A stretch of 43,030 nt of DNA, from contig NZ_AWGE01000028.1 of the NCBI RefSeq assembly GCF_000495815.1, positions 1 through 43,030 on the forward strand, in the 5' to 3' direction. Each line of letters starts with the position of its first letter. The first letter of the stretch is position 1. The DNA comes from Asticcacaulis sp. AC466. Lineage in GTDB: Bacteria; Pseudomonadota; Alphaproteobacteria; Caulobacterales; Caulobacteraceae. The position numbers and the translations under genes are program-made. Positions 7,854 to 16,969 of this stretch are shown one piece after another. The notes below the pieces were generated by a model. That model ran no database searches. It saw nothing but the letters and a program-made list of their open reading frames with translations, and had not been told where the DNA came from.

Positions 7854-7876
7854 GAACCCACTAAAAACTAGTGTTC
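7854..7876. promoter_or_regulatory. Inverted repeat in the leader of the CMP-sugar synthetase gene
   Basis: CACTA (7859-7863) and TAGTG (7869-7873) flank AAAAC, and GAA/TTC can extend the stem past a two-base bulge. It lies about 20-45 bases upstream of the ATG at 7833, in the 122-base gap after rmlA. It could be an operator or a weak hairpin between the rml genes and the A+T-rich block. No U-run marks it as a terminator. Function is unknown. Confidence 0.3.
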
Positions 7877-7955
7877 GAGATGGTTCACGGTTTGATTTTG
7901 CTCATCTGTCGCATGCGAGACTTGCATCCCAATCAGAAGTCGCTTTCTTATATTT

Positions 7956-8825
7956 TTAATATGTGGAAAGACATTTGCTCAAATATTTTCCGTAATCACT
8001 TTTGCCGAGTTTAGCTGCCACCATTGCTAGCTGCTCATCGGTGATAAAGCCTCTTCGCCATGCGATTTCCTCTGGGCACGCTATTTTAAAGCCCTGCCGC
8101 TTTTCTAATACACGAACAAATTCGGCCGCATCGAGAAGGCTGTCAGGCGTGCCGGTATCAAGCCACGCGTAGCCGCGGCCAATGGGTTTGACGCTCAGCT
8201 CGCCTTGTTGCAGATAGACACGGTTCACATCGGTAATTTCATACTCGCCTCTCTCGGAGGGTTTGAGATTGGCCGCAATGTCAACCACTTGGTGATCGTA
8301 GAAATAAAGGCCGGTAATTGCCCAATTTGAGCGCGGTTTTGTCGGCTTTTCTTCAACCGATAAGGCCTTGAAGTTTTTATCAAACTCTACGACGCCATAT
8401 CTTTCGGGGTCAGATACTTGATAGGCGAATACGCTGGCGCCTGATGTAATTGACGCCGATTCTTCAAGGAAGCTGGATAGTGATGAACCGTAATAAATGT
8501 TGTCACCGAGGATCAGGCACGAAGGCGACCCGGCCACGAAGTCAGCACCTATAATATAGGCCTGTGCTAGCCCGTCTGGGCTTGGCTGTTCGGCATAGTT
8601 CAGCTTAATACCCCACTGCTCACCCGTACCGAGCAGTTTCTGAAACAAAGGCAAGTCGTGGGGAGTCGAGATTATGAGAACATCACGTATCCCAGCCATC
8701 ATAAGGGTCGATAGGGGATAATAGATCATCGGCTTATCGTAGACAGGCATCATCTGCTTAGAGACACCAATTGTCATGGGATGCAGACGCGTACCGCTGC
8801 CACCGGCAAGAATGATACCCTTCAT
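7956..8825 (-). CDS. rmlA: Glucose-1-phosphate thymidylyltransferase
   Basis: First step of dTDP-L-rhamnose synthesis: glucose-1-phosphate + dTTP to dTDP-glucose + PPi, in the cytoplasm. The 289 residues match the family length. The N-terminus shows [20 protein letters not shown] with the GxGTRL pyrophosphate loop and the catalytic-site Lys, then [28 protein letters not shown] supplies the metal-binding Asp, and GYAWLDTGT is the usual C-terminal motif. Its ATG overlaps the rmlD stop by one base (TGATG), so the two are translationally coupled. It is the last gene in the rmlC-B-D-A order. Nothing is unusual in the sequence. Confidence 0.96.
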   Translation of the reverse strand: MKGIILAGGSGTRLHPMTIGVSKQMMPVYDKPMIYYPLSTLMMAGIRDVLIISTPHDLPLFQKLLGTGEQWGIKLNYAEQPSPDGLAQAYIIGADFVAGSPSCLILGDNIYYGSSLSSFLEESASITSGASVFAYQVSDPERYGVVEFDKNFKALSVEEKPTKPRSNWAITGLYFYDHQVVDIAANLKPSERGEYEITDVNRVYLQQGELSVKPIGRGYAWLDTGTPDSLLDAAEFVRVLEKRQGFKIACPEEIAWRRGFITDEQLAMVAAKLGKSDYGKYLSKCLSTY

Positions 8826-9724
8826 CAGGATGGGTCCTTAATTGGAACGTTGATTAAATTATCCAGGCAATCGGCAAGCGATATTTCCCACGGATCGAGC
8901 TGCAGGCCATAGATGGCGTTGAGTTTGTCACCATTAAGGCGGGAGTTTGTGGGGCGTGAGGCCGGTGTTGGATACTCTGCCGTGGTGATGGGGTTCACTT
9001 GCACATCCTTGCGGCCACGCTGGACGGCGCCGGCGAAAATCGCGGAGGCGAAGGCTGCCCATGTCGTTGCACCCTGTCCCGTCAGATGAAATGTGCCGCG
9101 GATGGTGGGGTCGAGGTCGATGGCGACCTGCTGCGCAATGGCCAACAGGGCCCGCGCAATCTCAGGCGCATAGGTCGGGCAGCCATGTTGATCCGCGACA
9201 ACGCTCAGCGCGTCGCGCGTCTCTCCAAGGCGCAACATGGTTTTGACGAAATTATTGCCATAGGGTGAATAGACCCAGGCCGTGCGCAGAATGACATGAT
9301 TGTCGGTTTGTGCAGCGATCTGCTGCTCACCCGACAGCTTGGTCTTGCCATAAACGCTGACCGGAGCTGGCGCGTCGTTCTCGTCGTAAACGCCGTCCTT
9401 GTCGCCAGCGAATACATAGTCTGTCGACAGGTGGAGGATAGGGATGTTCAGGTTTTTGGCGAGCCGCGCCAGCTCGCCGGCGGCGTCGCCATTGATTGCC
9501 TGCGCAAGCTCGGGTTCTGCTTCCGCCTTATCGACGGCCGTATAGGCGGCAGAAGAGATAATAACATCCGGACGGGCAGCGCGGACCGCGTCCTCGATTG
9601 TATCTGTCTGAGCGAGGTCGACTTCAGGTCGGCCGATGCGGATAATCTCTAGCCCTAGCTGATCGCCCAGGACCTGTAGGGCCGTATCGACCTGACCGTT
9701 CTTTCCGGTTACCAGAATGCGCAT
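8825..9724 (-). CDS. rmlD: dTDP-4-dehydrorhamnose reductase
   Basis: Last step of dTDP-L-rhamnose synthesis, the NAD(P)H-dependent reduction of dTDP-4-keto-L-rhamnose. The 299-residue SDR protein shows [22 protein letters not shown] and the catalytic YGKTK. The Rossmann loop reads [11 protein letters not shown], where most RmlD proteins have GxxGQVG, so the third glycine is Asp13 here. The codon is GAT, one base from GGT. The rest of the fold and the catalytic residues look intact, so I still expect a working enzyme with some doubt. It starts 3 bases after the rmlB stop and overlaps rmlA by one base. Confidence 0.94.
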   Translation of the reverse strand: MRILVTGKNGQVDTALQVLGDQLGLEIIRIGRPEVDLAQTDTIEDAVRAARPDVIISSAAYTAVDKAEAEPELAQAINGDAAGELARLAKNLNIPILHLSTDYVFAGDKDGVYDENDAPAPVSVYGKTKLSGEQQIAAQTDNHVILRTAWVYSPYGNNFVKTMLRLGETRDALSVVADQHGCPTYAPEIARALLAIAQQVAIDLDPTIRGTFHLTGQGATTWAAFASAIFAGAVQRGRKDVQVNPITTAEYPTPASRPTNSRLNGDKLNAIYGLQLDPWEISLADCLDNLINVPIKDPS

Positions 9725-9727
9725 CGT

Positions 9728-10780
9728 CTAGGCTTTCAAAACGCCGAGGCGCTCACCGGTATAGACTTCGCCGCGCAAGGGACGCCACCAGATTTCATTA
9801 TCGAGATACCAGCGCACCGTCTTTTCAATACCGCTGTCGAAGTTTTCCAACGCCTTCCAGCCCAGTTCATCTTCCAGCTTGGTGGCGTCGATGGCGTAAC
9901 GATGATCGTGACCGGGACGATCGGTAACATAGGTAATCAGCTTGTCATGCGGGGCGTTTTGCGGACGCAACTGGTCCATGATGGCACAGATCCGCTTCAC
10001 TACGTCGATATTCTTACGCTCGTTACGGCCTCCCACATTGTAGGTTTCACCCACGCGACCCTTTGCGCAGATCAGATGCAGGGCGCGGGCATGATCCTCG
10101 ACATAGAGCCAGTCGCGAATATTGGAGCCATCGCCGTAAACGGTCAGGGCCTTGCCTTCCATGGCGTTGATGATGTTGAGCGGGATCAGCTTTTCGGGGA
10201 AATGATACGGGCCGTAATTGTTGGAGCAGTTGGATACCACAATCGGCAGGCCGTAGGTGCGGTGCCAGGCCTTGGCCAAATGGTCCGAAGCCGCCTTGGA
10301 CGCCGAATAGGGCGATGACGGGTCGTAGGGCGTGGTTTCTTCAAACAACCCGGTTTCACCCAGTGAACCATAGACCTCATCGGTCGAGACATGAAGAAAG
10401 CGGAATCTGGCCTTCGCCTCGCCTTCAAGCGAATTCCAGTAATGACGCGCCCCTTCCAGCATCGAGAAGGTGCCCATCACGTTGGTTTCGACGAAATCCT
10501 TCGCGCCGGTAATCGAGCGGTCGACATGGCTCTCGGCCGCCAGATGCATGATGTGGTCTGGTTTGAAGCCTGCGATAATCTCACTGATCTTCGCGCGATC
10601 GCAGATATCAGCCTGTATGAAGTGATAGTTGTTGGCGCCGTCAATCGGCCCTAACGATTCAAGGTTGCCAGCATAGGTTAGCTTGTCGACGTTTAGAACG
10701 TCTGCACCGACCTCGCCAACCAGATAGCGCACCAGAGCCGAGCCAATAAAACCGGCACCACCGGTAACCAGAATACGCAT
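9728..10780 (-). CDS. rmlB: dTDP-glucose 4,6-dehydratase
   Basis: Converts dTDP-glucose to dTDP-4-keto-6-deoxyglucose using bound NAD+. The 350-residue extended SDR begins [20 protein letters not shown], with [12 protein letters not shown] holding the Asp/Glu pair of the dehydratase and [10 protein letters not shown] giving the Tyr-x3-Lys. ATG 10780 is chosen because the family sequence begins exactly there and GAGGGATG sits about 10 bases upstream; 26 extra in-frame codons upstream are unlike the family. It precedes rmlD by 3 bases, and a 108-base gap separates it from rmlC. Confidence 0.96.
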   Translation of the reverse strand: MRILVTGGAGFIGSALVRYLVGEVGADVLNVDKLTYAGNLESLGPIDGANNYHFIQADICDRAKISEIIAGFKPDHIMHLAAESHVDRSITGAKDFVETNVMGTFSMLEGARHYWNSLEGEAKARFRFLHVSTDEVYGSLGETGLFEETTPYDPSSPYSASKAASDHLAKAWHRTYGLPIVVSNCSNNYGPYHFPEKLIPLNIINAMEGKALTVYGDGSNIRDWLYVEDHARALHLICAKGRVGETYNVGGRNERKNIDVVKRICAIMDQLRPQNAPHDKLITYVTDRPGHDHRYAIDATKLEDELGWKALENFDSGIEKTVRWYLDNEIWWRPLRGEVYTGERLGVLKA

Positions 10781-10888
10781 TAATAAATCATCCCTCAAAA
10801 AACTGGTGCCTAAGCAGGCCGATTGCCCCCGCAGTCTTAACCTACCAAGCCCCCCCAACTGGCGTCAATAAATCACCCAGTATATGGC

Positions 10889-11431
10889 CTAACGCAAAGA
10901 CGCAAGTTTAGGCTGCACCTTATCTTTGTCCGAAAGAACGGCTTTTGAAATGTCGATGGGCCAATCGATCCCGATTTCGGGATCATCGAAGGCGATACCG
11001 GCATCATGTGGATGCGAATAAGGGTTCGTGACCTTGTAGAAGACAACCGTGTCAGGCTCTAGCGTACAGAAGCCATGCGCAAAACCTTCCGGTACCCATA
11101 ACTGTTCGCCTTTTTCGGCCGTAAGGGTGGCGCCGATCCACTGTCCGAAGGTATCCGATCCTGGGCGGATGTCGACGGCGACGTCGAATATGGCTCCCTT
11201 CAGACACCGGACAAGTTTGCCCTGCGCGACCGGTGCAGTCTGATAATGTAAGCCGCGAATCGTGCCGACTTGGGCCGAAAGCGACTGATTATCTTGGACG
11301 AAGGTTACGTCTTCAATGTGTTCGCGAAACCAGGCATCCTTGAAGGCCTCCATGAAATAGCCACGCGTATCACCAATTAACTTAGGTTGAATAAGCGCGG
11401 GCCCGGAGACGGCAAATCTTTCAAACTGCAT
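10889..11431 (-). CDS. rmlC: dTDP-4-dehydrorhamnose 3,5-epimerase
   Basis: Third step of dTDP-L-rhamnose synthesis, the double epimerisation of dTDP-4-keto-6-deoxyglucose. The 180-residue cupin protein shows LIGDTRGYFMEAF, QDNQSLSAQVGTIRGLHYQ with the catalytic His, DVAVDIRPGSDTFGQW, and VPEGFAHGFCTL. The start at 11431 is set by AGGA six bases upstream and by the family N-terminus (MQFERFAVSGPAL). A longer in-frame opening to 11542 would run through a candidate promoter and is rejected. It is the promoter-proximal gene of the rml cluster. Confidence 0.95.
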   Translation of the reverse strand: MQFERFAVSGPALIQPKLIGDTRGYFMEAFKDAWFREHIEDVTFVQDNQSLSAQVGTIRGLHYQTAPVAQGKLVRCLKGAIFDVAVDIRPGSDTFGQWIGATLTAEKGEQLWVPEGFAHGFCTLEPDTVVFYKVTNPYSHPHDAGIAFDDPEIGIDWPIDISKAVLSDKDKVQPKLASLR

Positions 11432-11457
11432 AGAAGGTCCTGTATTGAAATCTATGC

Positions 11458-11487
11458 GTATTAGAAAGATAAGGGATTCCGAGTCAA
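11458..11487 (-). promoter_or_regulatory. Candidate sigma-70-type promoter for rmlC
   Basis: On the minus strand, TTGACT (11487-11482) and TAATAC (11463-11458) are separated by 18 bases. This would start transcription about 20 bases before the rmlC ATG. It fits the position of the first gene of the cluster and argues against the longer rmlC start. Caulobacterales promoters can deviate from this consensus, so confidence is moderate. Confidence 0.45.
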
Positions 11488-11585
11488 TCGTCGGCAGATA
11501 ATTCAAGTTGAAGGTTGGGGACAGCTGTATAATTCGTCGCATAACCCGTAGCCGGCCGCGCGACTTTCAACTTGGTTGGGGCGCC

Positions 11586-13514
11586 TTAGATCATGTAGTC
11601 AGAACCGTCGCCAAGGAGGCCGTGCTCAATCATATAGGTCACAACCTTTTCTGCTAACTGCTCAGGGGCTTGGGTTGCGGTATTGAGAGTCAGCTGTTGA
11701 CTCTCCGGAGCCTCATAAGGACTGTCGATGCCCGTGAAGTGCTTTATTTCTCCCGCGCGGGCTTTGGCATAGAGGCCTTTGACATCGCGTTGTTCGGCTA
11801 CAGCAAGCGGCGTCGAGACATAGATCTCGATAAATTCACCGTCGGCCAACATCTCGCGGGCCATTTGGCGTTCGGCACGGAATGGCGAGATGAACGAAAC
11901 CAGCGTAATCAAGCCGGCATCGACCATCAGTTTCGACACCTCCGCAACGCGGCGGATGTTTTCGACACGGTCAGCGTCGGTGAAGCCCAGATCCTTATTC
12001 AGACCGTGGCGGACGTTGTCGCCATCGAGCAGATACGTATGGTGGCCGAGGCTGAGCAGCTTCTTTTCGACCAAATTCGCAATAGTTGATTTTCCTGCGC
12101 CGGACAGGCCGGTGAACCACAGCACGGCAGGCTTTTGGTTCTTTGCGGCGGCGCGTGTGGCTTTGTTGACGTCGAGTGCCTGCCAATGAACGTTGGTTGC
12201 GCGGCGAAGGCCGTGATCGATCATGCCGGCGCCAAGCGTCAGGTTTGTGACGCGATCGATAACGATAAAGGCGCCCATGGCGTGATTGTCGGCATAGGTG
12301 TCAAACGCGACCGGCTCCTGAAGGGCGACGTTGACGACGGCGACTTCGTTGAGCTTCAATGTCTTGGCGGCCAAATTGGCGAAGGTGTTGACGTCCGTCT
12401 TATGCTTGATCTCGGTCACGGACGCTGAAACCGTTTTGGCGCCGATCTTGATCAGTAGGGTGCGACCAGGAATCAATTCCTGATCGCTCATCCAAATGAG
12501 GTGGGCCTGGAATTGGTCGGAAAGCTCTGGTCGTGCCTCTTTGCCGGTCAGCACATCTCCGCGCGAGATGTCGATCTCGTCCGCCAGGGTCAAGGTCACG
12601 GCTTGGCCCGCACCGGCGACGGGCAGTTCCCCGTCATAGGTTACGATGGATTTGAGCGTCGATGATTTGCCGGAATTGGCAACGATGATTTCGTCACCCG
12701 GACGAATTGTGCCTGAGGCAATAGTGCCGGAGAAGCCGCGGAAGTTCAGGTCAGGGCGATTGACCCACTGGACCTGTAAACGGAAAGGTTTGTCGCTCAG
12801 GTCTTGGTCGATCTGGACGGTTTCTAGATGCTCAACCAGGGTGGGGCCGTCATACCATGCCATTTTCTCGCTTCGGCTCAGGACGTTGTCGCCATAGCGC
12901 GCCGACATGGGAATTGCCTGAAGGGTTTCAAATCCGAAATCGGCCGCGAACGCCTTATAGTCCGCTACAATCTTGTCGAATACAGCCTGGCTGTAGTCCA
13001 TCAGGTCGATCTTGTTGACGGCGAGAACCACGTGTTTGATCCCGAGCAACGACACGATAAAGGAGTGCCGGCGCGTTTGTGTCAAAATGCCCTTGCGCGC
13101 ATCGATCAGAATGACGGCGAGATCCGAGTTGGAGGCGCCGGTCGCCATGTTGCGGGTATATTGTTCGTGACCAGGCGTGTCGGCAACGATGAATTTGCGT
13201 TTATCGGTTGTGAAGAAACGATAGGCCACGTCAATGGTAATGCCCTGTTCGCGCTCGGCCTGAAGGCCGTCGACAAGCAAGGCCAAGTCGATGTCGTCAC
13301 CGACCGTGCCGTGCTTCTTCGAATCCTTTTCAATGCTCGCCAACTGATCTTCGAAAATTAGCTTGGTGTCGTAGAGCAGACGACCGATCAGGGTCGATTT
13401 GCCGTCGTCGACGCTGCCGCAGGTCAGGAAACGCAGCAGGCTTTTTTGTTCATGGCTGGCCAGGTAATCGATAAGCGCCTGGGTTTCCATTTTTTCCGCA
13501 ACAATCGCGTTCAT
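11586..13514 (-). CDS. cysNC: Bifunctional sulfate adenylyltransferase large subunit / APS kinase
   Basis: The 642-residue fusion has two parts. The N-terminal ~440 residues are CysN, a GTPase of the EF-Tu type: [16 protein letters not shown]-loop, [13 protein letters not shown] switch and NKIDL base recognition. It drives APS formation by CysD. The C-terminal ~190 residues are CysC (APS kinase), with its own P-loop [11 protein letters not shown] and [15 protein letters not shown], and convert APS to PAPS. Its ATG overlaps the cysD stop by one base, so stoichiometric coupled translation is likely. The same arrangement occurs as NodPQ in rhizobia, where PAPS feeds sulfation, and as ordinary assimilation genes elsewhere. 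No cysH or sulfotransferase is in view. Confidence 0.95.
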   Translation of the reverse strand: MNAIVAEKMETQALIDYLASHEQKSLLRFLTCGSVDDGKSTLIGRLLYDTKLIFEDQLASIEKDSKKHGTVGDDIDLALLVDGLQAEREQGITIDVAYRFFTTDKRKFIVADTPGHEQYTRNMATGASNSDLAVILIDARKGILTQTRRHSFIVSLLGIKHVVLAVNKIDLMDYSQAVFDKIVADYKAFAADFGFETLQAIPMSARYGDNVLSRSEKMAWYDGPTLVEHLETVQIDQDLSDKPFRLQVQWVNRPDLNFRGFSGTIASGTIRPGDEIIVANSGKSSTLKSIVTYDGELPVAGAGQAVTLTLADEIDISRGDVLTGKEARPELSDQFQAHLIWMSDQELIPGRTLLIKIGAKTVSASVTEIKHKTDVNTFANLAAKTLKLNEVAVVNVALQEPVAFDTYADNHAMGAFIVIDRVTNLTLGAGMIDHGLRRATNVHWQALDVNKATRAAAKNQKPAVLWFTGLSGAGKSTIANLVEKKLLSLGHHTYLLDGDNVRHGLNKDLGFTDADRVENIRRVAEVSKLMVDAGLITLVSFISPFRAERQMAREMLADGEFIEIYVSTPLAVAEQRDVKGLYAKARAGEIKHFTGIDSPYEAPESQQLTLNTATQAPEQLAEKVVTYMIEHGLLGDGSDYMI

Positions 13515-14428
13515 CAGAAATACCCCTCACGCTTCTTCTTTTCCATCGATCCGGCTTCATCATGATCGATCATGCGGCCGGCCCTTTCGGACGTGCGCGC
13601 CACGAGCATTTCGGCGACGATTTCTTCCAGCGTATCCGCTTCGGATTCGACGGCGGCGGTGAGCGGATAGTCGCCCAGCGTGCGGAAACGGACCGATTTC
13701 ATCTCGGGCACTTCGCCGGGCAGGAGCGGCAGGCGCTCGTCGTCGACCATGATTAACTGACCGCCACGTTCGACGACCGGACGTTTCTTGGCGAAATAGA
13801 GCGGCACGATGGGAATGTTTTCCATCAGAATATATTGCCAGATATCCAACTCGGTCCAGTTCGATATCGGAAAGACGCGGATGCTTTCGCCGGGTTTGAC
13901 GCGCGCGTTATACAGGTTCCACAATTCTGGTCGCTGGTTTTTGGGGTCCCAGCCATGATTTTGTGTCCGGAAGGAAAAGATGCGTTCCTTAGCGCGGCTC
14001 TTTTCTTCGTCCCGGCGGGCGCCACCAAAAGCCGCATCGAAGCCATGTTCGGTCAAGGCCTGCTTCAGCGCGTCCGTCTTCATGATGTTGGTGAAGACGT
14101 TGGAACCATGATCGAACGGATTTATGTTGTTGGCCACGCCTTCCTGATTGGTATGGCTGATCAGATTGAGGCCCAGGCGTGCCGCCGTATCGTCGCGGAA
14201 CTTGATCATCTCGCGGAATTTCCATGTCGTATTGACATGCATGAACGGGAAGGGCGGCTTGGACGGGTAAAAGGCTTTGATGGCCAGGTGCAGCATGACC
14301 GACGAATCCTTGCCGATCGAATAGAGCATGACCGGGTTTTTGAACTCGGCGGCGACCTCACGCATGATGAAGATCGACTCGGCTTCCAGCCGTTTCAGGT
14401 GGGTCATGCGTTCGGGTGTGATCGTCAT
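13514..14428 (-). CDS. cysD: Sulfate adenylyltransferase small subunit
   Basis: The 304-residue ATP-sulfurylase catalytic subunit (PP-loop superfamily) makes adenylylsulfate from ATP and sulfate with Cys[16 protein letters not shown] holds the SxGKDS pyrophosphatase loop. [18 protein letters not shown] and [17 protein letters not shown] are standard CysD motifs. It is the first gene of the cysD-cysNC pair and is coupled to cysNC by TGATG. The 91 bases upstream, before cysQ, should hold its promoter. A TTGCTG with TAAACG 17 bases on is a weak candidate. Confidence 0.96.
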   Translation of the reverse strand: MTITPERMTHLKRLEAESIFIMREVAAEFKNPVMLYSIGKDSSVMLHLAIKAFYPSKPPFPFMHVNTTWKFREMIKFRDDTAARLGLNLISHTNQEGVANNINPFDHGSNVFTNIMKTDALKQALTEHGFDAAFGGARRDEEKSRAKERIFSFRTQNHGWDPKNQRPELWNLYNARVKPGESIRVFPISNWTELDIWQYILMENIPIVPLYFAKKRPVVERGGQLIMVDDERLPLLPGEVPEMKSVRFRTLGDYPLTAAVESEADTLEEIVAEMLVARTSERAGRMIDHDEAGSMEKKKREGYF

Positions 14429-14519
14429 ACAGGAAACCTCAATTCGGACGCACCTTCTAGCTACACCGCCCTCCCGTCACAAACGTTTAAGCGTCGTGGA
14501 ATAGTTCAGCAATCCTAAT

Positions 14520-15299
14520 CTATGATCCAACGCTGACGTGTCCGAAGGCCACGAAATGTGGATTGGCATAGTCTCCGTCGGTATTCTGGAATCGCTTGCC
14601 GTAGGTGAGGGGCTGTCCATCGAGTGTTTCCACGCGCCCGCCGGCCGCGCGCAGGACTGCATCGCCTGCCGCCGTATCCCATTCCATTGTTCGGCCCATG
14701 CGCGGGTAAATGTCGGCTGAGCCTTCGGCGATCAAGCAGAACTTAAGCGATGACCCGGCCGCCACGAAATCGGCGACATCGTACGTCTTCAGATATTCCT
14801 GCGTCTCTGCACCGCCATGTGAACGGGAACCGACCGCGATAAGGCCGCCTTCGGGTTTGCGAACCCGAATGGGACGCGCTTCACCCAAAACGCCATCAAT
14901 GACCTCTGCCATAAACGCGCCCGTACCGACACTGCCCCAGTAGATTTTCCCAAGCGCCGGGGCATAAACGGCACCTAAAACGGGTCTGCCATCTTCGATC
15001 AAGGCAATATTGACGGTGAACTCACCGTTCTTCGATATGAACTCCTTGGTCCCGTCGAGCGGATCGACCAGGAAAAACCGTCCGGCAGTTGTCGGAAAGC
15101 GACCGGCGGCGGCTTCCTCTTCGGCGATGATGGGGATACCGGGTGCCAGATGCTTCAGACCCTCAAGGATTATGGTCTCGGCTTTTTGATCGGCTTCCGT
15201 GACCGGGGAGGCATCGCCTTTGGTGATGACGGTAAAATCGGTGGCGTAGATGCGCATAATCTCTGCGCCGGCAGCCAGCATGATGGGGTTCAGGTCCAA
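14520..15299 (-). CDS. cysQ: 3'(2'),5'-bisphosphate nucleotidase
   Basis: This 259-residue inositol-monophosphatase-fold enzyme removes the 3'-phosphate of PAP (or PAPS), recycling the by-product of PAPS use. Metal-site motifs are present in order: IIAEEEAAAGR (about 58-68), FLVDPLDGTKEFISKNGEFT (about 76-95) and EWDTAAGDAVLRAAGG (about 203-218). It lies 91 bases upstream of cysD on the same strand, so PAPS formation and PAP removal are grouped. The region between it and the divergent amidase gene (15300-15411) holds both starts. Confidence 0.93.
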   Translation of the reverse strand: MDLNPIMLAAGAEIMRIYATDFTVITKGDASPVTEADQKAETIILEGLKHLAPGIPIIAEEEAAAGRFPTTAGRFFLVDPLDGTKEFISKNGEFTVNIALIEDGRPVLGAVYAPALGKIYWGSVGTGAFMAEVIDGVLGEARPIRVRKPEGGLIAVGSRSHGGAETQEYLKTYDVADFVAAGSSLKFCLIAEGSADIYPRMGRTMEWDTAAGDAVLRAAGGRVETLDGQPLTYGKRFQNTDGDYANPHFVAFGHVSVGS

Positions 15300-15411
15300 A
15301 GGTGCCTCCTGTTATGGCGGTCTTCATAGCGCGCTTGTGCGTGAGCGCAACTGTTTCACTTGTCACTTTCGTAAAACTGTAGTGAAGTCACGAGAAATTG
15401 GGGACATTATC

Positions 15412-16965
15412 ATGCGCGTTCGAACGCTCGCCGTTGCCTTGACGTCTGTGATCTTGCTGAGCGCCTGTCAGAAATCGGTCGTTCGATCTGACGGTTATAG
15501 CATAGCCATGGCTGACCTCACAGGCGGAGTGTCTGTGAGCGACATGCAGGCGCATATGGCGGCGGGCAAATATACGTCCGCCGATTTGACCCAGGCGGCG
15601 CTGGACCAGATCAAAGCCAAGGACGGCGACCTCCATTCGATCATCTCAGTCAATCCTGACGCGCTCACTCAGGCGAAGGCGTCGGATGCGGCGCGTAAAG
15701 CGGGCAAAGCCCTAGGCCCTTTGATGGGGATTCCGGTCCTTATAAAAGACAATATAGAGACGGCCGATCCTATCGCGACGACGGCCGGCTCGCTTGCCTT
15801 GAAGGATAATATCACCCATCGTGATGCGCCGGTGGTTGCCAATCTCCGCAATGGCGGCGCGATCATCCTAGCCAAGACCAACCTGTCCGAATGGGCCAAT
15901 ATCCGCTCTTCACGTGCGGTCAGTGGCTGGAGCGCCACGGGCGGGCTGACGGCGAATGCGCATGATCACGCCCGTACGGCTTGCGGTTCGTCTTCTGGTT
16001 CGGGCGCCGCTGTCGCGGCGCGCCTGGCGCCCCTGGCGGTGGGAACGGAAACCGATGGCAGCGTGACCTGCCCATCGTCGATGGAAGGCCTGGTCGGGTT
16101 GAAGCCAACGGTTGGGCTGGTGTCGCGGACCTATGTTGTGCCGATTTCCCATAGCCAGGATACACCTGGGCCCATGGGCCACTCCGTTGCCGATGTGGCA
16201 GCGATGCTCGGCGTCATGGCTGGGCGCGACCCCGCGGATACCGCCACCGGCGAAGCGGATGCTCATAAGTTGGATTACACAGCCAAGTTGGCGGGTTTCA
16301 GCCTGAAAGGCGTACGCATCGGCATTCTGCGCGACCAAGTCGGCAAGGACGTCAAGACAACAGCTGTCTTCGAGGCGGCGCTAAAGTCGTTAGCGGGCGC
16401 TGGCGCGGTCTTGGTCGACATCAAGGACAGTTCCGTTTCAGACATCGGCGACGATGAAATGAACATCATGATGTACGAGCTGAAGGCCGATCTGAATACC
16501 TATCTCGCCTCTACACCGGCGACGGTCAAGACCCAAACCCTGGCTGACATTATCGCATTCAATACCGCGAACGCGGCACAGGAAATGCCCTATTTTGGAC
16601 AGGAGTTGTTTGAGCGCGCGCAGTTGACGACCGGGTTGAATGATCCCGTCTATCTCAAGGCCGTTGGCGCCAAGGCCAGGGCAGCGGCCCGGTTGGATGA
16701 TCTTTTGAAAGCCAACTCTGTCTCCGTTCTGGTTGCGCCCACCTATGGTCCCGCCTGGATGTCGGACACGGTCAACGGCGATCAATATAACGGTCCGTCG
16801 GCCACTCAGCTTCCGGCCGTTTCCGGCTATCCGCACCTCACGGTGCCGATGGGCACGGTTCAGGGACTGCCGGTTGGGCTGTCTTTTATCGGCCCGAAGT
16901 GGAGCGAGGCGCGACTTCTGCAGGTGGGCTATGCCTATGAGCGCGCACGAACTGCCAAGAAGTGA
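15412..16965 (+). CDS. Lipoprotein amidase (amidase-signature family)
   Basis: The 517-residue protein starts with a lipoprotein signal, MRVRTLAVALTSVILLSAC, with a lipobox and Cys19 for lipidation, so it should sit in the periplasm on a membrane. The mature part is an amidase-signature hydrolase with a Ser-cisSer-Lys triad: Lys in PVLIKDNIET, the Gly/Ser loop ACGSSSGSGAAVAARL, and GTETDGSVTCPSS. Many such exported amidases in Caulobacterales are annotated only as GatA-like; the substrate is unknown, and a tRNA amidotransferase role is excluded by export. GGGGA nine bases before ATG 15412 fixes the start. It is divergent from cysQ, and its 3' end lies 4 bases from that of the GH3 gene. Confidence 0.9.
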   Translation: MRVRTLAVALTSVILLSACQKSVVRSDGYSIAMADLTGGVSVSDMQAHMAAGKYTSADLTQAALDQIKAKDGDLHSIISVNPDALTQAKASDAARKAGKALGPLMGIPVLIKDNIETADPIATTAGSLALKDNITHRDAPVVANLRNGGAIILAKTNLSEWANIRSSRAVSGWSATGGLTANAHDHARTACGSSSGSGAAVAARLAPLAVGTETDGSVTCPSSMEGLVGLKPTVGLVSRTYVVPISHSQDTPGPMGHSVADVAAMLGVMAGRDPADTATGEADAHKLDYTAKLAGFSLKGVRIGILRDQVGKDVKTTAVFEAALKSLAGAGAVLVDIKDSSVSDIGDDEMNIMMYELKADLNTYLASTPATVKTQTLADIIAFNTANAAQEMPYFGQELFERAQLTTGLNDPVYLKAVGAKARAAARLDDLLKANSVSVLVAPTYGPAWMSDTVNGDQYNGPSATQLPAVSGYPHLTVPMGTVQGLPVGLSFIGPKWSEARLLQVGYAYERARTAKK

Positions 16966-16969
16966 CGCG

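Noticed and set aside
11431-11542. Longer rmlC start at 11542
   Set aside because: The extra 37 residues are not family-like and would be read through the candidate rmlC promoter.
13835-14518. 227-codon open frame on the plus strand
   Set aside because: It is antisense to cysD, whose PP-loop and family motifs are unmistakable; the frame is open because of codon bias.
15910-16338. 142-codon minus-strand frame
   Set aside because: It lies inside the amidase gene, opposite its catalytic Gly/Ser loop; a shadow frame.
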